Below, one piece after another: positions 8,900-17,359 of a stretch of DNA of 46,849 bases (the stretch's first letter is position 1; every line of letters begins with the position of its first letter). Location of the stretch: assembly GCA_902629585.1 (NCBI GenBank), contig CACORI010000006.1, forward strand, positions 1 to 46,849, given 5' to 3'. The notes below the pieces were generated by a model, which was given only the letters and a program-made list of their open reading frames with translations, was not told the DNA's origin and made no database searches. This stretch comes from an uncultured Pelagibacteraceae bacterium. GTDB lineage: Bacteria > Pseudomonadota > Alphaproteobacteria > Pelagibacterales > Pelagibacteraceae. The position numbers and the translations under genes are program-made.

Positions 8900-8928
8900 T
8901 ATATAGAATGAGATGCTAATATCGTCAA
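8900..8928 (-). promoter_or_regulatory. Sigma-70-type promoter of rpmB
   Basis: Reading the minus strand, TTGACG (8928-8923) is followed by a 17-base spacer and TATATA (8905-8900). The spacing is ideal and each hexamer differs from consensus at about one position. Predicted transcription start is near 8893, about six bases upstream of the rpmB ATG (8887), which would give an almost leaderless mRNA. Confidence 0.7.
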
Positions 8929-8943
8929 GTTTATTAGATTATC

Positions 8944-9990
8944 CTAATCCTTTTTTCCCACTATTTCATTAAAGTTTTTTACACCGTCTCTTAACAATAT
9001 TTCCTTAAGCTCTTTTTTAATAAGGCTGACAATATTTGGACCTCTAAAAACCATACCGGTATAAAGTTGCAAATAATCAGCTCCAGCTAAAAATTTTTGA
9101 TAAGCAGTCCTGCCAGAGTCTACGCCACCTACACCTATTATTTTAATTCTACCTTTTAAAACTTTATAAAATTTACTTATTAAATCTGAGGATTTTGACT
9201 CAATAGGTTTGCCAGATAAACCACCCTTTTGGTGACTTTGATTGTTCTGTAAATTTTCTCTCGTTTTATCAGATGTATTTGAAATAATAATTGCCTCTAT
9301 TTTATTATTTAAAAGTACTTCAGAAATTTTCATTATTTCTTTTTCATTTATATCTGGCGACACTTTTACTGCTATAGGTGTTTTTGAGTTAAAATCTGTC
9401 TTCTCTTTTTCTATTAATTTTAAAAGATCATCTAATTTTTTTTGATCATGAAAATTCCTTAAATCTTCAGTATTTGGTGATGAAATATTGATAGTGATAT
9501 AATCTGATAACCCGTTAAATATTTTTAAACACTGAACATAATCATTTATTCTATCTTTTGAGTTTTTATTTGGTCCAATATTTATTCCGAGTAGACCTGT
9601 TGGGTTGTTTCTTTTAATTCTATCCGCAATATTTTTTGAACCTTGGTTATTAAAACCAAGTCTATTTATGAGAGCTTCATCCTCTACAAGCCTAAAAACT
9701 CTAGGTTTAGGATTTCCATACTGCTCTAAAGGAGTAACAGTTCCTACTTCGACAAAACCAAACCCTAAATTAAACAATGAATTATATACCTCGGCATTTT
9801 TATCGAATCCTGCTGCCATTCCAATTGGATTTTCTATTTCTTTATTGAATAATTTTGTCTTAAAGAGAGGATTATTTTTTTCTTCGTCTAAAATATTTGG
9901 AATAAAATTAAATTTTAGTGACTTTATTGCTAAACTATGAGCCATTTCAGGATCTAATTTAAAAATTAAAGATCTTAAATTTGAAAACAT
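8944..9990 (-). CDS. pyrD: Dihydroorotate dehydrogenase, class 2 (quinone)
   Basis: Pyrimidine biosynthesis enzyme oxidising dihydroorotate to orotate with FMN and passing electrons to ubiquinone at the inner membrane; 348 residues. The class 2 N-terminal helix is present (LIFKLDPEMAHSLAIKSL). FMN and substrate motifs follow: NPIGMAAGFDKNAEV near residue 56, VEVGTVTPLEQYGNP, RLGFNNQG, ITINISSPNTEDLR with the catalytic Ser, AVKVSPDINE, IISNTSDKT, and IIGVGGVDSGRTAYQKFLAGA. The start shares one base with the lysK stop upstream. Confidence is very high. Confidence 0.97.
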   Translation of the reverse strand: MFSNLRSLIFKLDPEMAHSLAIKSLKFNFIPNILDEEKNNPLFKTKLFNKEIENPIGMAAGFDKNAEVYNSLFNLGFGFVEVGTVTPLEQYGNPKPRVFRLVEDEALINRLGFNNQGSKNIADRIKRNNPTGLLGINIGPNKNSKDRINDYVQCLKIFNGLSDYITINISSPNTEDLRNFHDQKKLDDLLKLIEKEKTDFNSKTPIAVKVSPDINEKEIMKISEVLLNNKIEAIIISNTSDKTRENLQNNQSHQKGGLSGKPIESKSSDLISKFYKVLKGRIKIIGVGGVDSGRTAYQKFLAGADYLQLYTGMVFRGPNIVSLIKKELKEILLRDGVKNFNEIVGKKD

Positions 9991-11552
9991 TATTTAATTT
10001 TATTTATTATAAGATCTTTTGTTTCTTTCACACCAAAAAAACTAATAAAAAAACCCATCCTTGGTCCATTTTTGTCACCAAAAACTACTTCATAAATTAA
10101 TTTAAACCAGTCCCGAAGGTTGTCACTATATCCATTTTCTTTACCTGTCGAATATATCATGGTTTGAATATCTTCTGGTTTCATTTTGTCGTCACATTTA
10201 TCTAAAGTTTTTACCAGAGCCTCTAGAGCTTTTTTTTCTTCAGCGTTAGGTTTTTTATAATTTTTTTTTAATTTTATCACATCATTAAAATATTTTATTG
10301 CATAGCCTACTAAATTATCAAAGATAGGATTATCTTTTTCTGAAATATCTTTTTTGTATTTTTTAACAAACTTCCAAAGAAGCTCTTTGCTATCTGCATT
10401 GCTAGTTTCAACAAGATTTAATAACATTGAAAATGACATAATCAAATTTTCTTGTGGAATAATCCCATTATGAACATGCCAAACTGGGTTGATGAGCAAT
10501 TTTTGCTCATCTTGACTTTTTGCCTTTTCAATAAAATCCAAATATTCATCCACAGCTTTAGGAACAATTTCTTTATAAAGTTTTTTAGCTCTTTTTGGAT
10601 TTTGATACATATATAACGACAAACTTTCTGGCGATGCATAATTCAGCCATTGGTCGATTGTAATTCCATTACCTTTTGATTTAGAAATTTTTTCCCCTTT
10701 ATCATCTAAAAATAATTCATAAGCAAAACCTGAGGGATTGTTTTTGCCAATAAGCTTTATTATTTTCGATGATAAAATTGCACTCTCGATTAAATCTTTA
10801 CCATACATTTCAAAATCTACATCTAAAGCATACCATCTCATCGCCCAATCAACTTTCCACTGAAGTTTACAATTTCCATCTAAAATACTTTTCTCTAGTT
10901 TTTTCCCATTATTATTAAAAATTATTTTTGATTTTTTTTTATCAATTTCATGCACTGGTATTTCTAAAACATGTCTAGTTTCTGGGCATATTGGTAAAAA
11001 GGGAGAATATGTTTTTTGTCTATCTTTTCCTAAAGTAGGCAAAATAATATTCATTATTCCGTCATAATTTTCTAAAATCAATTGAAGTGATGAATTAAAA
11101 AAACCTGATTTATATAATTTTGTTGAACTTTTAAAACTATATTTGAAATTAAAATTATTAAGGAATTCTTTAAGCATTTCATTATTGTGTTCTCCAAAAC
11201 TTTTAAATTTATTAAATGGGTCTGGAACCTCTGTTAAAGGTTTATGCAAATTTGTTTCTAATACATTTTGATTCGGAACATTATCAGGAACTTTTCTTAA
11301 TCCATCCATATCGTCAGAAAATGTTATAATTTCTGTTGGAAAATCAGTAAGATGTTTTAATGCATTTACAATCATCGATGTTCTTGCGACTTCTCCAAAA
11401 GTTCCTATATGAGGTAATCCACTTGGTCCATAACCGGTTTGAAGAGTGATTCTTCCCTTTTTTTCTATGTAGTCTCTCCTTTCTCGAAGCATTTTTTTTG
11501 CTTCTACAAAAGGCCAGGCACTTGTTTTATCTAAATTGTCTATTTTTATCAT
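9990..11552 (-). CDS. lysK: Lysyl-tRNA synthetase, class I
   Basis: Charges tRNA-Lys with lysine using the Rossmann-fold class I enzyme (archaea, spirochaetes and most alphaproteobacteria) rather than the class II LysS; 520 residues. The HIGH motif appears as GPSGLPHIGTFGE near residue 43, and the KMSKS loop as KISKSKGNG near residue 292. ITFSDDMDGLRKVP after the first motif is typical of LysRS-I. The ATG at 11552 places the conserved N-terminus (FVEAKKMLRERR) normally. It is divergent from trkH across 88 bases. Confidence 0.96.
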   Translation of the reverse strand: MIKIDNLDKTSAWPFVEAKKMLRERRDYIEKKGRITLQTGYGPSGLPHIGTFGEVARTSMIVNALKHLTDFPTEIITFSDDMDGLRKVPDNVPNQNVLETNLHKPLTEVPDPFNKFKSFGEHNNEMLKEFLNNFNFKYSFKSSTKLYKSGFFNSSLQLILENYDGIMNIILPTLGKDRQKTYSPFLPICPETRHVLEIPVHEIDKKKSKIIFNNNGKKLEKSILDGNCKLQWKVDWAMRWYALDVDFEMYGKDLIESAILSSKIIKLIGKNNPSGFAYELFLDDKGEKISKSKGNGITIDQWLNYASPESLSLYMYQNPKRAKKLYKEIVPKAVDEYLDFIEKAKSQDEQKLLINPVWHVHNGIIPQENLIMSFSMLLNLVETSNADSKELLWKFVKKYKKDISEKDNPIFDNLVGYAIKYFNDVIKLKKNYKKPNAEEKKALEALVKTLDKCDDKMKPEDIQTMIYSTGKENGYSDNLRDWFKLIYEVVFGDKNGPRMGFFISFFGVKETKDLIINKIK

Positions 11553-11640
11553 GTGTTGTGTTCACAGTTTAATATAAAAACGATTAAACTAATTCTTATA
11601 GAGTTGAAATTTATTTACCATAAAATAATGTTCTTTCAAA

Positions 11641-13080
11641 ATGTCTAATTACAAAACTGTTTTTTTTACCCTTGGAATTTTACAAATAATTCTTGGAGTA
11701 TTTATGTTTGTCCCTCTAATAATTCAATTTATATATTCAGAGGTAGATTCCTCTTTTTTCGGTGCTTCTATAGTAACTATCGTTTTTGGCACTTTATTTT
11801 TTTTATCAAACTTAGATCACGATAGAAAATTAACTTTACGACAGGCATTTTTACTTACTGCATTATCTTGGATAAGTGTTGCTATATTTGGCTCATTACC
11901 TTTTATTTTTTCTGAACTAAATTTTTCATTCACTAACGCTTTTTTTGAAAGTATGTCAGGAATAACTACGACTGGATCAACTATAATTTCAAATCTTAAT
12001 GAAATGCCAAAAAGTATTTTATTATGGAGAGCAATATTACAATGGTTGGGAGGAATCGGAATTATAATTATGGCAATAACTTTAATGCCCCTAATGAATG
12101 TTGGGGGAATGCAATTGTTTAAAATTTCTAATACAGACTCATCTGAAAAAATTCTTCCAAAATCAAAAGAAATAGCTCTTCGTCTAATTTATATTTATCT
12201 AACTTTAACTCTCCTATGCCTAATAACTTATAAAGTATTTGGAATGAGCCTATTTGATAGTCTTACACACTCTATGACTACAATAGCAACTGGTGGTTTT
12301 TCAAATTATAATGAATCAATAGGTTTTTTTAATAGTGTATCAATAGAAATTTCATCAATGATATTTATTATTTTAGGAAGCTTACCTTTTATCGCCTACA
12401 TAAAATTTATAAATGGAAATAGAGAAATTTTTGTTAAAGACTCTCAAATTAAATTTTTTTTAGGAGTTATAATTTTCAGCATAATTATTTTGACAATATA
12501 TTTGTTTATTATTAGTTCAGATAATCTAAACTTAAGATCAATATTTTTCAATGTAATCTCAATATTAACCGGTACAGGTTATGTGAATGCAGAATTTGAT
12601 GGCTGGGGAAGCTTTGCTCTTGTAATATTTTTGGGATTAATGTTTATTGGTGGATGTGCAGGTTCAACTACCTGTGGTATTAAGATATTTAGGATCCAAA
12701 TTCTCTATTTATTTGTTTCGAATCAACTAAAAAAAATAATTTATCCAAAAGGGATTTTTGTTTTGAAATATGATCAAAACCCAATTGATAACAAATTTAT
12801 AGCTTCAATAATTTCATTTATATACTTATATTTAGTTTTATTTTTTTGCTTAACTGCACTTTTATCATTAACTGGTTTAGATTTCATAACTTCAATTTCC
12901 GGAGCAGCGACGTCTATTTCAAATGTAGGGCCCGGCCTAGGATCAATAATTGGTCCAAATGGAAATTTTTCAACTTTACCAGATATATCTAAATGGATTT
13001 TAAGTTTTGGAATGATACTTGGTAGATTAGAAATATTTGCTATATTGGTTTTATTTTTACCTTCTTTTTGGAAAAATTAA
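11641..13080 (+). CDS. trkH: TrkH-type potassium uptake membrane subunit
   Basis: Inner-membrane K+ transporter of the SKT superfamily, 479 residues, with four repeated membrane-pore-membrane units. Selectivity-filter-like segments are visible: FFESMSGITTTGSTII near residue 101, SMTTIATGGFSNYN near residue 212, ILTGTGYVNAEFDGW near residue 309, and GAATSISNVGPGLG near residue 426. TrkH usually needs the cytosolic NAD-binding subunit TrkA, not present in the window. The ampG-like start follows two bases after its stop, so it heads a trkH-ampG-peptidase transcription unit. Confidence 0.93.
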   Translation: MSNYKTVFFTLGILQIILGVFMFVPLIIQFIYSEVDSSFFGASIVTIVFGTLFFLSNLDHDRKLTLRQAFLLTALSWISVAIFGSLPFIFSELNFSFTNAFFESMSGITTTGSTIISNLNEMPKSILLWRAILQWLGGIGIIIMAITLMPLMNVGGMQLFKISNTDSSEKILPKSKEIALRLIYIYLTLTLLCLITYKVFGMSLFDSLTHSMTTIATGGFSNYNESIGFFNSVSIEISSMIFIILGSLPFIAYIKFINGNREIFVKDSQIKFFLGVIIFSIIILTIYLFIISSDNLNLRSIFFNVISILTGTGYVNAEFDGWGSFALVIFLGLMFIGGCAGSTTCGIKIFRIQILYLFVSNQLKKIIYPKGIFVLKYDQNPIDNKFIASIISFIYLYLVLFFCLTALLSLTGLDFITSISGAATSISNVGPGLGSIIGPNGNFSTLPDISKWILSFGMILGRLEIFAILVLFLPSFWKN

Positions 13081-13082
13081 TT

Positions 13083-14459
13083 ATGTTAGAAACAAAAAAA
13101 CAATCATGGCTCCAATCCTTTTTAGTTTATAAAGATATTCGAATGTTAAGGATTGTTCTATTAGGAGCAATTAGTGGTTTTCCGTGGGTTTTAATAGCAA
13201 GTAGTTTAAGTCTTTGGCTTAAAGAAGAAGGACTAAGTAGATCAACAATAGGATGGGCAGGTTTAATATTTGCAGTGTATGCTTTTAATTATTTATGGGC
13301 ACCAATTGTAGATAGAATTCAAATTCCATTATTATCAAGAAAGTTAGGTCATAGAAGAGGATGGATAGTTTTGATGCAAATAATTATTTTATTAAGTTTG
13401 TTAATTTGGAGTTTTATCAATCCAACAGAAAATTTAACTTTATTAATAGCTGTGGGTTTAATTATAGCGATAGCATCAGCCACTCAAGATATAACTGTAG
13501 ATGCATTAAGAATTGAACAGATTAATGAAAATGAAGGAAAATCGATGGCTGCTGGAGCAGCTATGGCGGTAGTTGGTTGGTGGACTGGATATAAATTAGG
13601 TGGAGTAATTGCCCTTATTACAGCTGAATTTTTTGAAAATTTAGGAATTGTTGACTATTGGCAAGCCACATTTTTAGTTTTAGGAACTATAATTATTTTG
13701 ATGAACATCGGGTTAATGTTTGTTCATGAAACTCATTTAACAGATAGAGAGAATAAACAAAAAGAGACTGACAAGTTAATTGAAAAAAAACTTGGCTTTA
13801 CAAATAATCTTACAAAATTTATTGCATATATAACAGGAACAATAGGTGGCCCAATTATTAGTTTTTTCAAAAAAAATGGATTTGCAATAGCTGCTGGAAT
13901 TTTAGGATTTGTCTTTTTATTTAAAGTTGGTGAAGCTTTTATGGGAAGAATGTCTATAATCTTTTACAAAGAAATTGGTTTTTCCAAAGGTCAAATTGCA
14001 ATTTATTCAAAAGGATTAGGTTGGATTACTACTGTTGTGTTTACATTATTGGGTGGTTTAATGGCAATGAGAGCGGGAACAATAAAAACAATGTTTTTTG
14101 CTGGAGGTCTGATGGCTGTAACAAACCTTTTGTTTGCACTTCTAGCATGGGTAGGAAAATCAGAGATCTTATTTGCAATTGCAGTTATAGCTGATGATAT
14201 TACTGCTGCATTTGCAACTGTAGCATTTGTAGCATTTATATCATTGTTAGTTGACAGGACCTATACAGCAACACAATATGCGCTTTTAGCTTCTATTGGT
14301 ACTGCTGGTCGAACGACCTTAGCATCATCCTCGGGAGCTTTGGTTGACTGGCTGAATGGTGATTGGGGGACATTTTTTGTTTTAACAACTATAATGGTCA
14401 TCCCCTCATTAATTTGTTTATGGTTTATTAAAAATAGAATTAAAATAAGTGCAAAATAA
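13083..14459 (+). CDS. ampG: AmpG-like muropeptide permease (MFS)
   Basis: Twelve-helix major facilitator protein, 458 residues. It matches the AmpG family: LGAISGFPWVLIASSLSLWL in the first helix, FNYLWAPIVDRI, LGHRRGWIVL after helix 2, and the signature ASATQDITVDALRIEQ. AmpG imports GlcNAc-anhydromuramyl peptides released from peptidoglycan into the cytoplasm. I chose the ATG at 13083, two bases after the trkH stop, over a TTG at 13068 that would overlap trkH. The end overlaps the next gene by 11 bases, and that gene encodes an NlpC/P60 peptidase, which supports a murein-recycling role. Another MFS substrate remains possible. Confidence 0.85.
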   Translation: MLETKKQSWLQSFLVYKDIRMLRIVLLGAISGFPWVLIASSLSLWLKEEGLSRSTIGWAGLIFAVYAFNYLWAPIVDRIQIPLLSRKLGHRRGWIVLMQIIILLSLLIWSFINPTENLTLLIAVGLIIAIASATQDITVDALRIEQINENEGKSMAAGAAMAVVGWWTGYKLGGVIALITAEFFENLGIVDYWQATFLVLGTIIILMNIGLMFVHETHLTDRENKQKETDKLIEKKLGFTNNLTKFIAYITGTIGGPIISFFKKNGFAIAAGILGFVFLFKVGEAFMGRMSIIFYKEIGFSKGQIAIYSKGLGWITTVVFTLLGGLMAMRAGTIKTMFFAGGLMAVTNLLFALLAWVGKSEILFAIAVIADDITAAFATVAFVAFISLLVDRTYTATQYALLASIGTAGRTTLASSSGALVDWLNGDWGTFFVLTTIMVIPSLICLWFIKNRIKISAK

Positions 14460-15195
14460 TTTTTATTTTACTGGAAATCTTTCAAATATATATAAGAAAC
14501 CTTCTCAATTTTCGGAGGTAACCTCTCAAATATTACATGGCGATAAATTTAAAATTTTATCAAAAAACAAAGATTGGATTAAGATTAAAATAATGTTTGA
14601 TAATTATATCGGATTTATCAAAAATGCCAAATACAAAAAAAAATTTAATCCAAATTTTAAAGTTTGTAATCTTAAAGCTAGAATTTTCAAAAAACCTAAT
14701 GTGAGGACTAAAGGATATTTACCGCTTGGATCTAGATTATCTGTAATAGAACAAAATCAAAACTATATAAAAATTGGAAAAAATAAATGGATTAAAAAGG
14801 GGGATATCAAAAAAATTAATCATATAGAAAAAAACTTTATAAAAATATTTAAAAAATTTTTAAATGTAAAATACATCTGGGGAGGTAAGGGATTTAAGGG
14901 TATTGATTGCTCAGCATTATTGCAAATTTTTTATTATTATAATAATTCTTTTTTCCCCAGAGATACTAAAGATCAAATTAAATATTCAAAAAAAAAATTG
15001 AATCACAAAATATTTAAAAAAGGAGATATAATTTTTTGGAAAGGTCACGTCGCAATATGTATAAATTCAACAAAATTAATTCATGCCTATGGACCAAAAA
15101 AAAAAGTTTTGATTATGCCAATAATGACAACTATCAAAAGAATTGAACAAACAACAAAACTTAAGGTAAAAAAAATATCTAAAATATATTATTAA
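14449..15195 (+). CDS. NlpC/P60 peptidase with SH3-like N-terminus, probably cytosolic
   Basis: Cysteine peptidase of family C40, 248 residues. The C-terminal catalytic domain has Cys154 (GIDCSALLQ), His200 (GHVAIC) and His212 (HAYG); the 12-residue His-His spacing is typical. The first ~120 residues look like two small beta-rich SH3b repeats (GDKFKILSKNKDWIKIK; GSRLSVIEQNQNYIKIG). No signal peptide or lipobox is visible, so the protein should be cytosolic, like YkfC-type enzymes that trim recycled murein peptides. Translation starts at GTG 14449, overlapping ampG by 11 bases. The protein is extremely lysine-rich. Its end shares a TTAA with convergent tyrA. Substrate is inferred. Confidence 0.86.
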   Translation: MQNNFYFTGNLSNIYKKPSQFSEVTSQILHGDKFKILSKNKDWIKIKIMFDNYIGFIKNAKYKKKFNPNFKVCNLKARIFKKPNVRTKGYLPLGSRLSVIEQNQNYIKIGKNKWIKKGDIKKINHIEKNFIKIFKKFLNVKYIWGGKGFKGIDCSALLQIFYYYNNSFFPRDTKDQIKYSKKKLNHKIFKKGDIIFWKGHVAICINSTKLIHAYGPKKKVLIMPIMTTIKRIEQTTKLKVKKISKIYY

Positions 15196-16088
15196 TTTCT
15201 ACCAAAGTCAGGTTTGTTGATATCTTGTTTTAATTTAATAATTTTTGATCTTACTTTTTTAGAATGAATAAGCTTTGTTAAAACTGATTTATTATTTTTT
15301 GATTTAATATCTTTTTTAAAAGCATTTAAATTATTAATAAATAAATCGATAGCTTTTGAAATATTATTTTTGTTATTAAAGAAAATGTCCCGCCACATAA
15401 TCTCATTTGAGGCAGCTATTCTTGAAAAATCTCTCAATCCACCCGCACTAAACTTTATGAGATCGTATTTTTGTTTTTTTTCAAAATCTTGTGCAGATTT
15501 TACAAGATTATATGCAATCAAATGAGGTAAATGGCTTGTCATTGAAAAAATCTTGTCATGCTTTTCTGCATTCATTACGGTAACTTTAGAACCCATCTTT
15601 TTCCAAAATTTTTTTAAGCTAAGTATATCTTTTTTTTTTGTATTTTTTTCTTTTATCAAAATACACCATTTATTATTAAAAATATTACTGTTACCGTGTT
15701 CAGGTCCACTAACTTCAGATCCAGTAATTGGATGGCTTTGTATCCAATTAACATCTTTTTTTAAAAACTTTTGAAATACTTTTGAAGTTTCAATTTTTGA
15801 AGAACCAATATCAGTAATTAATGTTCCTGGTAATATAAACTTATTTATTTCGATAATAATTTTTTTATATTCACTCATTGGTGTACAAAAAATAATAAAA
15901 TCTGAATTTATAACTCCATCTTTTAAGGAAGAAACTATTTTTCCAGCTAATTTTAATTTTTTTATTTTCGATAAATTTGTTTTAGATTTTTCATAGACTA
16001 ATATTTTTTTGGTAATTTTTTTTTTATTGATAGCCCTCAATAAAGAGGAGCCTAATAAACCACATCCTATGATAAAAATGTTTTTCAT
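15192..16088 (-). CDS. tyrA: Prephenate/arogenate dehydrogenase
   Basis: Tyrosine-pathway dehydrogenase, 298 residues, converting prephenate or arogenate by oxidative decarboxylation. The Rossmann fold starts at once with IFIIGCGLLGSSLLRAI; an acidic residue at the end of the second strand (LVYEKSKTN) suggests NAD rather than NADP. Catalytic-domain motifs are DIGSSKIE, WIQSHPITGSEVSGPEHG and FSMTSHLPHLIAYNL. It abuts hisC with no gap (ATG at 16088 next to the hisC stop at 16089). This pairing is usual in alphaproteobacteria, where the HisC-like transaminase can also serve aromatic amino acid synthesis. Confidence 0.94.
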   Translation of the reverse strand: MKNIFIIGCGLLGSSLLRAINKKKITKKILVYEKSKTNLSKIKKLKLAGKIVSSLKDGVINSDFIIFCTPMSEYKKIIIEINKFILPGTLITDIGSSKIETSKVFQKFLKKDVNWIQSHPITGSEVSGPEHGNSNIFNNKWCILIKEKNTKKKDILSLKKFWKKMGSKVTVMNAEKHDKIFSMTSHLPHLIAYNLVKSAQDFEKKQKYDLIKFSAGGLRDFSRIAASNEIMWRDIFFNNKNNISKAIDLFINNLNAFKKDIKSKNNKSVLTKLIHSKKVRSKIIKLKQDINKPDFGRN

Positions 16089-17171
16089 TTAGTTTAGTAT
16101 AGTTTTAACTGCATTCATAAATTTTAAGTTTTCTTTTTTAGATCCAATTGTTAATCTTAACTTGTTCTTAATGTGATATCCAATTTCAGTTGACCTTAAA
16201 ATAATGCCTCTCTTTTTTAAGTTTTCATACAAAAATTTTGCTGAATATTTGCATTTTTCAAAATTTAGAAACAAAAAATTTGCAGTCACAGAATTCGAGT
16301 AAATATCGTAATTTTCTAGAAATTTTTTAATTTTATTAGCGTAAAGTAAGTTATGCTTTATTGACTTGTTAATAAACTTTTTATCTTTCAAAGATTCAAC
16401 TGCAGCTAATTGGGCTATACCATTAACATTAAAAGGAGGTTTAATAACATTTAGAGCATCTACAATCTTTTTTGATCCGTAACCCCATCCAACTCTTAAG
16501 GAAGCTAGTCCAAATATTTTAGAAAAAGTTCTTAGGATAAAAACATTATCTTTATTTTTAAATAAATCTAAGCCGGAGGTATAATCTAAATTTTTCATAT
16601 ATTCAGCATATGCATCATCTATTACTAGTAAAATCTTTTTATTCAGCTTTTTTCTCAGTTCTAATATTTCTTTTCTAGACAAATAAGTTCCTGTTGGATT
16701 ATTAGGATTTGCAATAAAAACTATTTTTGTTCTTTTGCTTACTTTTTTTAAAATTTCGTTTACCGATACCCTAAAATTAATTTCTTTAGCAAATATAACT
16801 TTTGCACCTACTATTTTAGAGTATATTCTGTACATCAAAAAACTAAATTCTGGTAATATTACTTCATCTTTTGGGTTTAAATATAATTGACAGATCATTT
16901 GAATTATCTCATCTGAACCCGCCCCACAAATAATTTTTTCTTGCTTACATTTATAAGCTTTAGAAATTGCTCTTATTAAATTTTGTGACTTTCCGTCTGG
17001 ATATTTATCTATAATTATTTTTTTATTTAAAATTATATTTTTTGCTTTTGAGCTAATTCCTAAGGCAGATTCATTTGACGACAGTTTTATTACTTTCTTT
17101 AATTTTTTAATTTTTGACTTTCCGGGCTTGTAAGCCTCAATTTTAAATATTTTAAATTTTGGAGTATTCAT
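16089..17171 (-). CDS. hisC: Histidinol-phosphate/aromatic aminotransferase
   Basis: Fold I PLP aminotransferase, 360 residues, of the HisC family. Seen motifs: KLSSNESALGISSKA near residue 28, CGAGSDEIIQMI for cofactor phosphate, FIANPNNPTGTYLS, LVIDDAYAEY, and FSKIFGLASLRVGWGYG with the PLP lysine. It could act in histidine synthesis, in tyrosine/phenylalanine transamination, or in both, and its direct linkage to tyrA favours an aromatic role at least in part. It is divergent from the metX riboswitch region. Confidence 0.92.
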   Translation of the reverse strand: MNTPKFKIFKIEAYKPGKSKIKKLKKVIKLSSNESALGISSKAKNIILNKKIIIDKYPDGKSQNLIRAISKAYKCKQEKIICGAGSDEIIQMICQLYLNPKDEVILPEFSFLMYRIYSKIVGAKVIFAKEINFRVSVNEILKKVSKRTKIVFIANPNNPTGTYLSRKEILELRKKLNKKILLVIDDAYAEYMKNLDYTSGLDLFKNKDNVFILRTFSKIFGLASLRVGWGYGSKKIVDALNVIKPPFNVNGIAQLAAVESLKDKKFINKSIKHNLLYANKIKKFLENYDIYSNSVTANFLFLNFEKCKYSAKFLYENLKKRGIILRSTEIGYHIKNKLRLTIGSKKENLKFMNAVKTILN

Positions 17172-17242
17172 TTTTTTATTTTTATGAGCCCTTTATAGAT
17201 AAAATTACGAATTTTTACATAGAAAAGCATGTTTTTAAAAAA

Positions 17243-17271
17243 TTGACATAATAATTAAGTTCTTGTAAAAA
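17243..17271 (+). promoter_or_regulatory. Candidate promoter of metX riboswitch transcript
   Basis: A perfect -35 hexamer TTGACA (17243-17248) is followed after 17 bases by a weak -10, TAAAAA (17266-17271). The predicted start near 17278 falls at the first base of the SAM-II P1 stem, which is why I trust the -35 despite the poor -10. Confidence 0.45.
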
Positions 17272-17275
17272 AATT

Positions 17276-17325
17276 ATGCGCTGATTTATCTGAATTGCGA
17301 GCGCTTAAAAAAAACCGCTAAAATA
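17276..17325 (+). ncRNA. SAM-II riboswitch upstream of metX
   Basis: The sequence follows the SAM-II consensus element by element. P1 is GCGCT (17278-17282) pairing with AGCGC (17300-17304). It is followed at once by the conserved loop CTGATTTA (17281-17288), then AATTGCGAGCG (17293-17303), an A-rich linker, and the 3' conserved CGCTAAAA (17316-17323), which forms the pseudoknot in the known structure. SAM-II aptamers bind S-adenosylmethionine and repress methionine genes in alphaproteobacteria. The downstream gene here is metX, the expected target. The 3' part lies 35-40 bases before the ATG, and the metX start has no clear Shine-Dalgarno, so whether control is by translation or termination is open. 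Confidence 0.88.
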
Positions 17326-17359
17326 GTTTTTTTTCTCACAATTCAAATAAAACTTTATT

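Noticed and set aside
9605..9940. Open reading frames opposite pyrD (and similar ones opposite atpA, sucC and mmsA)
   Set aside because: They lie entirely within well-conserved genes on the other strand, have no recognisable family, no ribosome-binding site and no coding logic of their own.
13068..13082. TTG start at 13068 for the AmpG-like gene
   Set aside because: It lies inside trkH and adds five residues; the ATG at 13083 fits the close-packed gene pattern and the family N-terminus.
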